64,000 nucleotides of DNA from Bombyx mori (lineage: Eukaryota > Arthropoda > Insecta > Lepidoptera > Bombycidae). Of the stretch, positions 21,293 through 32,215 are shown in pieces. Position 1 is the first letter of the stretch. Each line of letters starts with the position of its first letter. The translations under genes and the position numbers were made by a program. The notes under the pieces are model-generated. The model made no database searches. It worked only from the letters and a program-made list of their open reading frames with translations, and was not told where the DNA came from. The DNA lies in assembly GCF_030269925.1 (NCBI RefSeq), contig NC_085127.1, positions 10,857,501-10,921,500 of the forward strand, written 5' to 3'.

Positions 21293-21362
21293 ATACTCCT
21301 GCGTCCGCGCAATTTCCGTAAAAAGGGATTCAAAGTTTTTGCTTCACGTATTAATATATAGA

Positions 21363-22590
21363 TTGTTGCATAAACAAGCCAAAGACAAGTCAATCGCTGA
21401 ACGTGCTAACAACTCAATCCATTCACTCGTTCATTCGTATCGGCCCGTGAATCACTCAATTGCTTATTGTGTACGAACTTTGGAAAGCAATTATGCAAAT
21501 TCTCACTGCATCTATAATTATAAGAAATAAGGGTTATTTATTAAAGGCTCTTTGTTTTATGAAAAGACAAAGTAATAATAAAAAACATCGCTATAGTGAA
21601 ACGATATCTTGATACGAAACAAATCTTTTTTTATTAATAATAACGCTTTATAGGTCTTAGTGTTACCAATCAAATCTCAATTGAGTTTATTATATTTTGG
21701 AAATATTATTTTTTTACTTTTTATGGGCTCAGGTGCAATGGGATAACGAGCGGAATACTCCCCTGGTGTTAAGTGTGTAACCATCATACAACAATGCGAA
21801 TCCACCACCCCCTTTAGACATGAGGTCGAAATCTTGATTTAATTATATAATATGACCAACCCTTAGCACATATAACTTAAATTAATATTTTCATTTACTT
21901 TACGTTTTCCTAAAAAAACCCAAGTGAGTACTTCGAGTTTTGTTTTCGTATTACATCTTTGGTCCTAACACAGAACCCCTTATTTCAATTACATCAAACT
22001 CATTACCGGAACACGAAAACACCGCTCTAAGTAAAAATCCCAACCCTTCGAACGCCGCACAGGCCACTTCGACCCCGGAATAAAATTACGCTTGAACCCC
22101 TTCTACGACGGCTGTAAAAATCTTGGAAAAACTCCCCGAAGACACCTCGAAGACCTATAGAACATAATTCATAATGAAAAAGTTAATTTTCACTGAGAAA
22201 GAGAGAGCGAGAAAACTCATTTGCATATTTTTGTGTGCACTGTTCAATTATTTTAGTGTACAAGAGTCTTTCCCGGGGATACCTGGTAATGGTCCTCGGG
22301 GCATCGTTACAGATAGGGAACCCTTTCAGTCGGAATTAATTTTTCTTAGTCAATTAGCGAGCTGTGTTCGAGTTTCTTTGGTACTCGCTCTGGTGTCTTG
22401 TTAACAGTTTAAAGTGCATATATCGTAAATCTCAAAGCAGACTAAATAACTTCAGCTTGTAACCTTATACTTAAACGATCAATAAAGTAATAGTTCCAAT
22501 AGATTAATTTCGGTTCAGTAATATTATTATTGCGACAGCATCATGTTTGGTTAAAAATTTTACGCCGTTTCTTTTTATTTTTATTGGAAA
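21363..22590. other. unique DNA with a very old SINE trace
   Basis: At 21740-21835 a degraded minus-strand Bm1 (CCCTGGTGTTAAGTGTGTAAC, CACCCCCTTTAGACATGAGG). A 76-codon plus frame at 22174-22404 has a hydrophobic end but no recognised domain. Confidence 0.4.
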
Positions 22591-22882
22591 CTAGCTGACC
22601 CGGCAGACTTCGTAGTACCTCAATCGATAAATAAAAGACGTAAACTTTTATATAAAATAAACATAAAACAAACAAAAGGAATCCGTCCGACGGGGGAGAC
22701 ATCAAAGGAAAAACAAAATTGTTATTTTTATTTAATTCTGAGCATTTTCATTTATTTAGCTACCTTTTAAACCTTCTCTGAACTTCCACAAATAATTCAA
22801 CACCAAAATTAGCCAAATCGGTCCAGCCATTCTCAAGTTTTAGCGAGACTAACGAACAGTAATTCATTTTTATATATATAGA
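22591..22882 (-). mobile_element. Helitron-like element, family A, complete ends
   Basis: CTAGCTGACCCGGCAGACTTC at the left, TTTATATATATAGA at the right. Uninterrupted, so it serves as the reference for the split copy at 7.0-7.75 kb. Confidence 0.75.
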
Positions 22883-22939
22883 TTTCAGTGGATGGTGGTA
22901 CCCAATATAAATTCACGAACTTCTTCCACAGTAAAGAAA

Positions 22940-23072
22940 CTGGCCATTCAAATTCTTCTTCTCAGTCGGACCCTGGTCAGAGTGGTTGTGGTTGCGCTGA
23001 CGATGTATACACAGAAGCAGCTAGGTCACCCATGCTCCCGAGGACCGCCTTCCAGTCTTCCAGGTCAGTCAT
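22940..23072 (-). mobile_element. RTE-like LINE, extreme 3' end
   Basis: The minus strand reads LEDWKAVLGSMGDLAAS and on to a stop, then a CAGGGTCCGACTGAGAAGAAG tail. The DQ/CVGP... layout and GAA repeat tail match RTE-type ends. The ends of this fragment are approximate. Confidence 0.55.
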
Positions 23073-24252
23073 TCAAACTAAGCATAGAGAAAAATTTAAT
23101 TTCCGTAACTGTTCTTCTTTCTGCCACGGACCTATTACGTGATTCAGTTTAAAAGTAGGAATAAGTTTATTGCAACTTTTACCTCATATCTCAAGGTGGA
23201 TGACGAATGCGACTTTACTATCTGTAGACTCTGATTACAATTTACAGACATGCGTAAACAGTAAACTTGAAAACACGAAACTTCAAAAGACAGCTCCTTA
23301 CACTGAATTTCATTGGGCAAAATCTTGTGAAAGGGCTTTTGACGTACACTCCCTAATTGAGACCTCACAACGACCCACTCAGACCTCATTCAAAACCCAA
23401 CATTCAAAGCATGTTGCAGGCATGTTGCTCGCGCTGTACATTTTAAAGAAGGGCAGAAATATCACATATAATCACTTGCTAAACTAAGATTCTTAAAGAT
23501 CATTAGTTTCACTCCTAACGATTAAGGTTTTAGCTAAGGTCCTCCTTTTAGAATAGGCAAGTTGGGTAATCGGCCAAGCTTACTTTTGTAATGCTATTTC
23601 CAAGCCGCTTAAGACGCCTTCCGCAAAGGCGTGTGTGTTTGTTTCATTAAGAAACTTTCGTTTACCTTAGGGTCAAGATATTTCTAGGTTCTAAACTTAA
23701 TTTTCTTATGGAGTACGTGTATTTAAAATATGGCATGATGGACACTTTTTGTGCTTTTTAGGGTTACAGACGAAGTCACAGCTGAACGAGCTTTAAGTTT
23801 CATATCAAAACATATATAAAAAAATAAACAAGAATTGGAATTTTAAGAATTGTAAGTAAAGATTTATTAACATAAAATCCAGTCACAACGCAACATACCG
23901 TAACCGATATACCGCCAGCAACATGTACATTTTAATAAATGTATCGTCAATGAATGGGTGGTTTTATCAAAGAGAAGACTCGCCATACATAATGTAAAGA
24001 TATACAAATTAAGTGTAGGAGGTTGAATGGAGCCGGGGCGGATACAAATAAGAGCTCGCTTCTGAGCCATAGTTCACTGTTGCGATGTCTATTCGATGTG
24101 TAGAAAGGAAAGTGCTTGTAACGTGATTTTACTTATACCCACTTTTTTTTTTAATGTTTTGTCGAACTTCCATTGCTGCATTTGGCAGTTGAGCTCACGG
24201 AGAATGTGGTGATGTGTGGTTAGTGGATGAGTAGACCAAACAAAGTAAGTTA
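23073..24252. other. unique DNA with weak frames
   Basis: A degraded Bm1 scrap (ATATCTCAAGGTGGATGACG) lies at about 23188-23207. A 105-codon plus frame at 23170-23487 crosses it, so it is not a gene on this evidence. Another short GC-rich motif near 24005-24035 recurs at 29.97 kb. Confidence 0.4.
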
Positions 24253-24275
24253 ACTGATGGTAGGACCTCTTGTGA

Positions 24276-24716
24276 AAAACTTGCATAAGGCCCGTCATGA
24301 CTTACGCGAGTGTGGTGTTCGCTCACGCGGCCCGCACACACATAGACACCCTCCAATCCCTACAATCCCGCTTTTGCAGGTTAGCTGTCGGGGCTCCGTG
24401 GTTCGTGAGGAACGTTGACCTACACGACGACCTGGGCCTCGAATCAATTCGGAAATACATGAAGTCAGCGTCGGAACGATACTTCGATAAGGCTATGCGT
24501 CATGATAATCGCCTTATCGTTGCCGCCGCTGACTACTCCCCGAATCCTGATCATGCAGGAGCCAGTCACCGTCGACGCCCTAGACACGTCCTTACGGATC
24601 CATCAGATCCAATAACCTTTGCATTAGATGCCTTCAGCTCTAATACTAGGGGCCGGCTTAGGGACCCCGGTAACCGTACTCGTCGAACTCGACAAAGAGG
24701 TCGACGTGCAACCTAA
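24276..24716 (+). pseudogene. Jockey-clade LINE ORF2 C-terminus, open frame
   Basis: Enters in frame at the insertion point (KTCIRPVMTYASVVFAHAAR) and stays open for 146 codons to the TAA at 24714-24716. Signature blocks are LQSRFCRLAVGAPWF, RNVDLHDDLGLE and a C-terminal run rich in Arg/Thr. This lies after the RT domain; the catalytic YADD box is absent, so the copy is dead on arrival through 5' truncation rather than decay. No RNase H motif is visible. Confidence 0.85.
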
Positions 24717-24960
24717 CCCATGCATCAGCCCGCTGAGTTTCTCGCCGGATCTTCTCAGCGGGTCGCGATTCCGATCCGGTAGTAGATTCATTCGAGAAAC
24801 AATTGCTCTTGAGTTGTTAGGTCTCCTTCGGAGGCGCTCGGGCAGTTGTTAGCAAATCCCACCCCTCTTGGCTGAGCCTTTGCTCGCCCACCTGTCCTGG
24901 TGAAACTGGAAAGGCCTTCGGGCCACCAGTAAACTTTCAATCATAAAAAAAAAAAAAAAA
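24717..24960 (+). mobile_element. 3' UTR and poly(A) of the Jockey LINE
   Basis: Contains TTTCTCGCCGGATCTTCTCAG and a subfamily-specific block (GGTCTCCTTCGGAGGCGCTC) also found in the 54.7 kb copy but not in the others. Ends in 16 A. ACCTCTTGTGA at both ends (24265-24275, 24961-24971) is the target duplication. Confidence 0.85.
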
Positions 24961-25255
24961 ACCTCTTGTGAGTCCGCGCGGGTAGGTACCACCACCCCGC
25001 CTATTTCTGCCGTGATGTGTTTCGGTTTGAAGGGTGGGGCAGCCGTCGTAACTATACTGAGATCTTAGAACTTAGAAATAAAATAATAAAAAATAATAAT
25101 AATAATATCTCAAGGTGGGTGGCGCATTTACGTTGTAGATGTCTATGGGCTCCAGTAACCACTTAACACCAGGTGAGCTGTGAGTTCGTCCACCCATCTA
25201 AACAAAAAAAAAAAGAAATAAATGCTTATTTCAAGATGTCACGTCTCATGACAAT

Positions 25256-25298
25256 ATAATTATTGGAATACACGTATAAAGTGTATTCCAATAATTAT
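25256..25298. repeat. 18-bp perfect hairpin
   Basis: ATAATTATTGGAATACAC (25256-25273), a 7-base loop, then its exact reverse complement (25281-25298). Could be a foldback remnant or the junction of a palindromic deletion derivative; too short a flank of pairing for a typical miRNA precursor. Confidence 0.85.
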
Positions 25299-25579
25299 TT
25301 ACTTTTAATTGAAGTTCGGGACCTCGTGTTTCGCTGCATGAAATAGGTTACGGCAGCGCCATCTGTTAACAACTCCTGCTAAAAGATTACACTGTGAATC
25401 CTTTCTTAGACTGCTACATTTATTGTCTGGATATGTGGTGAAAGGGCGAGGAGCCAAGTGTGATATTTTGTATTTAATTACTGTTAAGAATGTGCTGTTC
25501 GTTTGTTTTTAAGGGATTTTGTGACCTGGTAACTAAGACATTTAAGTCATGTCTTATTTTAATTTATATTCATATTTTT

Positions 25580-25880
25580 ATGAAAAATGATAATATGGAG
25601 TGAAATTAAATGAAATGAGATGAGATGATATGGGATGAAATATTGGCTCAGTAAAATGGTGGTTATTTACTGAGATTTTTTGAGGGAAAATGAAACAAAG
25701 TCGTTGAACGTAGCTTCTTGGGTTTCTTCAAAAAGTCCACTCAATTCTCGGTAAATAACCATAATTTTACTGAGAATTTATTTTATCCAATCTCATCACG
25801 CAGCATTTAATTTCATCCCAATTAATTACAGTCTCAAACAAATTGACTTCGTCTCATTTCTCTTACATTATTTTTCAAAT
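25580..25880. repeat. foldback element with long imperfect inverted repeats
   Basis: Core arms CTCAGTAAAATGGTGGTTAT... (25647-25675) and TCTCGGTAAATAACCATAAT... (25746-25774) match in 26 of 29 positions as inverted copies. Outer parts also pair loosely (GGGATGAAAT against ATTTCATCCC, GAAAAAT ends). About 300 bp, non-coding, MITE-like; no clear target duplication. Confidence 0.65.
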
Positions 25881-26889
25881 AACAAAATATGTATTTATTT
25901 TATAATTAAAGATTTATAAATTATAAATAGAATAAAGATAAAATAAAATGCTATTTGTAAAGGCCACACTGGCAACAATGACATCGCAAGAAACCAATTG
26001 CCATACAAAAAAAAAAGCATAAATTGTCTGTAGACACTAAAATTACCGCGAAAGTTGTGACATTATAAAATGGAGTTGAATAAAATAAAATAAAATAATA
26101 AACAACAAATAATAAAAAACCGAGCTACGTCATGCCGAATTGTCCTCCTTGATCACCTCCGAAGAACTACCTAGTGATGATTGATACCATAGGTACGGTT
26201 AAATCACCGCCTACTGAAGGCTCCACGGTTTCTATGAGTCGTAGATGCATAATTTATTTACTGGGGTACTATCTAGGTTATGATTTTCGCCGGTGCTTAA
26301 AATAAACACACGAAACAAAAACACAGACTCAATCGACGAATACTGAATTGTTAATATTAAAAACGAAGTTAGACAATACAGCTCAATAAAGTACAGTCAC
26401 AACTGTAAAACAGAAGATCTGTCAAATAGAACTACTACGAAGATGCAGTCGAATAAAAATCAGCAATTTTTTTGTGTATTTTCGTAATTTCCGCGTTTTA
26501 TTTTTTGCGTAATAAGTTTAGGATTTCCTTGGGCTTCGCGAGCTAAACTACCACACAGTAGCTACATAGCTTCAAAGCGTTAAAGTACTTTAAACAAAAA
26601 TAAAGTAAAATTATAGACGAATCTTGTTTGTTATTTTCATTTTATTGGTTGCGACCGCTCTACGGAAACTATAAGGTATTTATTATAATAGAAAAACAGT
26701 GGTACAAAACGAGAGTAGTTTATCAAATCGAATGAATGAATATTATCAATATCTAAAACCATTCGTTTAAGTGTAATGTTTTTCCGTTACATTTTTTTAG
26801 CACCTTGAGATTGTTTCTGTCTTAGAGCCATCACCATAAGATAAGTCATCAAATGTTGTATTTCATACATAACATGTCGCACTGACAAT
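25881..26889. other. unique AT-rich DNA
   Basis: No recognised repeat or gene. Confidence 0.4.
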
Positions 26890-27085
26890 CGGTGGGGCAC
26901 AAAAATACTGGAGTAGAAACCTCGTACTGGACGTCGTAACGTGGTAGACAGCCAACGAGGTGGACCGATGACCTGGCCAAAGTGGTTGGTAGGGCCTGGA
27001 TGCGAAAGGCAAGAGACCGCAGAGAATGGGGTGCATTCCATGGGACCTACACTCAGCATTGGGTGTACACGGGTTGAAGAAGAGA
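26890..27085 (+). mobile_element. RTE-like LINE C-terminal remnant, decayed
   Basis: GTACTGGACGTCGTAACGTG, CCAACGAGGTGGACCGATGA, CCTGGCCAAAGTGG, CTGGATGCGAAAGGCAAGAG and CAGCATTGGGTG parallel the coding end at 45.0-45.26 kb, but frameshifts and stops break the reading. Confidence 0.65.
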
Positions 27086-27107
27086 CAGTAATAGCAACTT
27101 AGTTGTA

Positions 27108-27213
27108 GTTAGCTGTTTGGCTCTGCCCCTGACACTGGTGATGCCCATTAGCCACGCTAACCACTCACCATTAGGTAGGACGAATGGTCGTCTACCAACA
27201 AGGGCAATAAAAA
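27108..27213 (+). mobile_element. second SINE-like family, 3' end
   Basis: GCTCTGCCCCTGACACTGGTG, GCTAACCACTCACCATTAGG and GTCTACCAACAAGGGCAATAA, then A-rich. Older than the 3.35 kb copy. Confidence 0.55.
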
Positions 27214-28463
27214 TAACAATAAATGGCCGAATTTCCCTTAAATATAAATTAAAAACTAATACAAAAATGTCGAAATTCATTAACTGCACAACAGTTTTAT
27301 TTTACATCTTCAAATGATCCCTATACTGTACGGTTTTTGTGATCATGAATGATTTCTAAACACTTTTTCTATTTTAAATGAAACAGGGAAAAATATGCCG
27401 CGTATGAATACAGAACACACGAGAATATGTTACTCAAATAAAAACAGCGAGGTCTCCCAGTAAAGTCGGCTAGAACAAAGGATGAAATAAAAGAAGTCCT
27501 CCTCCCCCTCCCTCCTCTTACACCCCACATGGGGGGGTAACGACGCGCCCAGGGCGAGGCCGCTGTCGTTTTACGCCATCTGTGCTCAGAATAATCTAGA
27601 AAAATGGTAAAATATATTTTCTAACTTAAAGTAAGCTTTTCGCACAGTAACTTGGAACAAGATTTTTCTCAAAACACAGACAATTGCTTAGCTCAGATTG
27701 AATTTAACTTGGCATCAATTTAACACTACTGATTATTTTAAACTTCAGGCCAACAGTAGCGCTGTATATTACGAACCATAAAGAACAAATACATCTATTT
27801 ATTTTATGTCGGGTTAGTAATAACCATGTAATCAAAACTAAGCCTCTAACACGACAAATATAATCTACGAAGCGAACTCTGATTACAAAGAAAAATTGTC
27901 TTCTAACATTTCCGAGTCGCACTGCGCCTTAAGAAAAACTTTTTATTCCGCCCAAGTACGCTGTAAAAAACCTTCTCGAATGTTCGCTATTGGATAAAAC
28001 TGTCGCTTTGGGCGTGGTCTAAGGTTTTGTCGCCAATGGGCGTGGCGGGATAACCGTGGATTTGTCACTGCTAGCCTTAAAAGCCTTCAGGGGGAGTCCT
28101 ATATACGACCGTATGTGCGAATGTTATAAATTCCACGAACTCCTTATATATCCTCCTAAAGTACGTTTTCACTAATGCGATATTTAAATTAAGAAAAATG
28201 CATCAAATAAATTAACTTATACACAAAAGGCTTAGGACAAACAAAATACTCGAAACCTTTCTGATAGATAGAACAAAAATCATGCTACATAAATTATAAA
28301 ACATGATGGGTTTATTTAGATAATAATTACTATGAACACTTATAACACAAGAATATCAAACTACAATTATTATTGTTATGTAATAAGCATCATTGCCCGA
28401 ATCTATTTTTCAATTATTCTTTTGTCTAAAACAAACACCTAAGAAATGCATTTAACGAATATA
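27214..28463. other. unique stretch with a promoter-like GC-rich patch
   Basis: 27481-27600 has a C-rich tract and a CpG-bearing block. 27930-28110 holds CGCTATTGG and CCAATGGG (CCAAT boxes in both orientations) next to GGGCGTGG twice (28009-28017 and 28038-28046), a GC/KLF-box arrangement. No open frame follows within 400 bases, so a promoter is only a suggestion. Confidence 0.35.
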
Positions 28464-28700
28464 TTTTTTTATTGCTTAGATTGGTGGACGAACTCACAGC
28501 CCACCTGGTTCTTAAGTAGTTACTGGAGCCTATAGACATCTACAAAGTAAATGCGCCACCCACCTTGAGTTATAAGTTCTCAGTATAGTTACAACGGCTG
28601 CCTCACTCTTCAAACCGAAACGGTTAACTGCTTCACGACAGAAATAGGCAGGGTGGTGGTACCTATCCGTGCGGACTCACAAGAGGTCCTACCACAAGTA
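28464..28700 (-). mobile_element. Bm1-type SINE, body only
   Basis: TTGCTTAGATTGGTGGACGAAC through GGTCCTACCACAAGTA. A deletion removes AGGTC after AAGTTCTA. Confidence 0.88.
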
Positions 28701-29552
28701 AAGAATAGATGCTCAGCATATAGACAGCATATAGATGCTCAGCAAACGACATATAAGGTTGCATGATGCATACATGAGCATGTTTGTATGAAAACCCTTC
28801 AGCTTTCAATTAAATAGTTGGAAGCAACGATAGAACTATCTAAAACATTGCCCAACCGCAACTTAGTAAAAGCCATCGCCGAACTCTAAGCTATCATGAA
28901 ATTCCTAAATTTAAATTAATACTATTTATACTACATTTACATATTAATTGAACTACAACCTAGATTCTGTTCAGATATTAGTCCAATAGTCTTTGCGTGA
29001 AAATTGAGCCAACTTCCTCGCAAAGTTTCCTATTAATTTTATTGCTATTTTATTTCTATAAATTGTAACCAGTAGGCCCTATCGATCTAAATATTGATAT
29101 AAATAAGATTAATATTGTTAGTATGTTCGTCCTCTGTCCATCCCTAAGCTACACGTTTGAAATCGTGAAATTCGGTACATCTACTGTTGGTATTGCAGGA
29201 AAGGTTTCAATCAAAAAGCGTCAAAACACGATAGGTATCACGCAAGTAGCTTTTATTATTCCGGGCACAGTTATCTTCAAAAAAAGAAACAACCAGAAGA
29301 CTTCGTAGAAAAGAAATAATGACATATTTTTTCTTACGCCCTCAACTTATGGGTCTAATGTAACCGCATTGATAGTTTTGAGATAGCTACGCCACTAACT
29401 ACGAAACTATCTCAAAATTATCTACCTAGCTCGTAGCGCAACGTATTTGCTACATACCTAGTGATGATTAATCCGTAGCACTCACAATACTAATTATCAC
29501 AATGTAGTCATCCATCTGTAAATTTGACTAAGTAATATCACCACACCATATC
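28701..29552. other. unique DNA with two small repeats
   Basis: ATAGATGCTCAGCA occurs twice at 28706-28745. An inverted repeat around 29370-29424 pairs GATAGTTTTGAGATAG with CTATCTCAAAATTATC (15 of 16). No gene. Confidence 0.4.
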
Positions 29553-29757
29553 TATACTGATATATAAATCTGCAGTGGTTTTTACGGATGTTCCGTTATA
29601 ACTAATGAACCATGCATCCGATTGACTTGAATCTTGGTATACATGTAGAAATTACATGTACTTAATGGATAGGCTAATATTTATATGAGTGTTGGACTTC
29701 CTACACCAGTTGCGTTAATGACGAGAATCTTTGTGGGGGTGAGAAATAATATTGTTA
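29553..29757 (+). mobile_element. probable Helitron-like 5' fragment, fourth family
   Basis: ATATATAAATCTGCAGTGG, TTACGGATGTTCCGTTATAAC, a partner of the ...GAACC...CCGATTGACTTGAA block, and GTAGAAATTACATGTACTTA resemble the 5' half of a lepidopteran Helitron class. No CTAG end is found, so the call is tentative. Confidence 0.45.
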
Positions 29758-30703
29758 ATTTGAAATGGCCGGACGAGCAGACGAGTACAGCTATTTTTTT
29801 TATAAAGCCAAAAAATTGATAAAACCCCAAAACAGTCTAATTCACTTAGTCATAATGAAACCTAACCTACCAAATAAAAACGGTATAAAGTACAAACGTA
29901 AAAACGGCAACGTAATACGGGGCACGGACACGGGGTGTGAGGGGAGGGTGGCAGAAAGCTCAAGTGCAGGAGGCTGTATCGATCCGCGACCGGCGACCGG
30001 CGACATGGCCGGGTCACATCGCCGGGACGAGCACACGCTGACGAGCAGAGCGGGTAGCGGTTTTGTAACTAATAGACACATCATGGTTATGGGCTATAGT
30101 GGATGTTTTAGCCCGCAAATATCACAATAAGCTCCTTACATGAATCAACAGCTCTTAGTCAAAATATCATTAGAAGAGTATAATTATAGAAACACTTACC
30201 TAAACCAACAAAAAACTGAGCTATGAGTTTCTTTACCAATATGGGCAATAAATAAGCATAATTGTTTTGTATCCGAAATGTGGTAGTCGTTATCTATCTA
30301 TGTATATACGAGCCTAAACAGGGCTGAACCGATTGAAATTTCGCACAAAATTTATTAATAACTTGGATATTTTTTGTCGTAGTAAATGGCAACGGGTATT
30401 GCGAAGTATTATACCTTCTAAAATAATAAACGACTGAGGTACACCGGTTCATGATTTTACTTACCAAAGCATATACCAATCGACTGATAGTTTATGGGTC
30501 ATATAATCACAAAACCAACTCCTACCTTCTCAATTACAAATTGAAGACAGGTAAAACCCTGAGACTTCGTGTATAGATCGTATCCAGGATCATCATTACC
30601 GCTAAAAGGAGCAAGCAGGTACTTGATGGTGTCAGTTTGCATTTCATGTGTCTCTCCTATTGTATTGTATTGTATTGACATCTTTTTTTTATATTTATGA
30701 TAA
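29758..30703. other. mixed stretch, one GC-rich block
   Basis: 29935-30065 is GC-rich (GACCGGCGACCGGCGACATG) within AT-rich DNA and open in both strands for 80-121 codons because of composition. A second TE-like start (TATCTATCTATGTATATACG, CTGAACCGATTGAAATTTCG) lies at about 30290-30350. I call no gene. Confidence 0.35.
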
Positions 30704-30940
30704 TTCGACGCTTGAAAGGCAAACGTGACTAAGCGACAATGCGTGAACTTTACAGTAGACTAATTTAAAGTTGAAATACCTGAAAAAAAATCTATTTTAA
30801 CGAATCTAGCTGTAGGATTAAAATGGTTTTAATAGACTTACAAATATATATTTTTTTGCGCATCGAATATGGTTATTGCCTATCATTTATGTATAAAGCA
30901 GTTATTGTCGCTTAGTCACATTTGCCTTTCAAGCGTCGAA
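30704..30940. mobile_element. small TIR element (MITE-like), 237 bp
   Basis: Same terminal inverted repeats as the element at 8.73 kb (TTCGACGCTTGAAAGGCAAA / TTTGCCTTTCAAGCGTCGAA). The interior matches that copy when reversed (TAAATTAGTC..., CTAGCTGTAGGATT...). It directly adjoins the tandem duplication to its right. Confidence 0.8.
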
Positions 30941-30942
30941 TG

Positions 30943-31150
30943 TTTTTTTTTAAATTCATGCATACCATTCATTCTATATGGTTATCAAAATATTTTTTCA
31001 ACAATAGGATATTGAAACTGCATAAATAAACAAAGACTAATGGTACTATTTTTTTTTTAAATTCATGCATACCATTTTGTATGGTTATCAAAATATTTTT
31101 TCAACAATAGCATATTGGAACTGCACAAATAAACAAAGACTAATGGTACT
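30943..31150. repeat. tandem duplication, two copies of about 104 bp
   Basis: Both copies run from a T-run and AAATTCATGCATACCATT through GTTATCAAAATATTTTTTC to CAAAGACTAATGGTACT. They differ at a few bases and a short CATTCTA insertion in the left copy. Confidence 0.9.
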
Positions 31151-31407
31151 GCTGATAATTTCTAGCAGAATAACAATAATAAGCTGGCGCGTAGGTCAGT
31201 GTGTCCCCAGGGAACACAAGGGACATCTAATAGCTGATTTCTTATTACACTGCATGTTCGCGATACATGACTGGCCGAAATAGGATGGCATCTAGCAATT
31301 CAACTTTACCTGTAACTTTGATTTTATTATATATAGAATATTGCTCCATCATTATGGATATTGTTCGAGAACCTTTGCCAGACACGTGCTTCAAATAGTT
31401 AGCTAAG
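31151..31407. other. unique AT-rich DNA
   Basis: Nothing recognisable. Confidence 0.35.
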
Positions 31408-31845
31408 TTTTTTTTTCCTACCTAAGCTGATAGCCTTAGGGGCTATTTCAGCGTAACCCTAACGTTTGTAGGTGAGCTCACGGGGCTCAAACCTGATGAC
31501 GTTGCTAACACGAACCCTAGCAAGAGCCGTGCTTCGCAGAATCTACCACCGGATCGGAAACGCGACCCACTGAGAAGATCTGGCGAGAAACTCAGTGGGC
31601 TGTGTCTGAGAGTTAATTTACTCGTCGAGCCCTTCGTCACAAGCGACGGGTTCGACGAGAACGGTGACCGGTGCTTGAAGTACCTAAAAGCACCGTTAGT
31701 GGATCGGGAGGATCTGAGATGACGTGTTTTGGGCGACGTCGACTGCTTTCCATTCTTTCCGCAGGATCGGGAATGTAGTTACCGGCGACCACGATGAGAG
31801 GGTTCTCGTGTTGTGCCACTTTATCGAAGTGGTTTATCTTCCGCA
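31408..31845 (-). pseudogene. Jockey-clade LINE, coding C-terminus and 3' UTR
   Basis: On the minus strand the coding remnant reads FDKVAQHENPLIVVAGNYIP then DPAERM, PKHVISDPPDPLTVLLG and TGHRSRRTRRL, where a TGA replaces an arginine codon and cuts the tail short. The 3' UTR continues to the CTACCTAAGCTGATAGCC box; the T-run at 31409-31417 is its poly(A). Confidence 0.8.
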
Positions 31846-32215
31846 TAGTCAATATCAATTTATTAAAAAAACCCATACCCTTATTAGTCTTGTAACCCTC
31901 CAAAGGCAATCATTTCTTATTCTGCATTGTAATTAGAAAAGAAAAGGCTCTAATACGGCAACAAGTACTCAACAATACATCCAATGACTCCCCAAAGAAC
32001 AAAGAAGGTAGGTATTAAATTTGTATTGTATTTAATGCGGGGACAGAAGAATGACTGGTTAATGATTCAGTGCAAGGTGTTTTCGGAGGCGTTTTGTTTG
32101 CGAGAACGGAATTAATATCAGTTTTCTTCGTCTCCTCAGCAATTACGTTGTCCGTATCACTGCCGTTGTTATTGTAGCAAAGAATTGTATTAAAGCGTAG
32201 ATGTGTCATTTTGTG
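31846..32215. other. unique DNA
   Basis: A minus-strand 64-codon frame at 32015-32209 is featureless. Confidence 0.35.

Larger units (their letters stand above)
20615..21362 (-). mobile_element. Helitron-like element, family C, split by an RTE fragment
   Basis: CTAG end at 20615-20618; the minus-strand TC start falls at 21361-21362. The body matches the 7.3 kb copy closely until GGAAAATTTCATACTCCT and resumes at ACTCCTGCGTCCGCGC after the insertion at 20976-21292. Confidence 0.75.
24253..25214 (+). mobile_element. Bm1-type SINE split by a Jockey LINE
   Basis: The left scrap CTGATGGTAGGACCTCTTGTGA (24253-24275) continues at ACCTCTTGTGAGTCCGC (24961 onward) to the tail at 25214. An A/T-rich insert of about 30 bases (AAATAAAATAATAAAA...) sits at 25074-25104 between GAACTTA and ATATCTCAAGG. 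The element also lost part of GTGAAGCAGTAATG. Confidence 0.85.

Noticed and set aside
23170..23487. 105-codon plus frame.
   Set aside because: Crosses an old Bm1 scrap and lacks any motif.
29765..30130. 121-codon plus frame and an overlapping 80-codon minus frame.
   Set aside because: Open on both strands because of local GC-rich composition; no recognisable domain.
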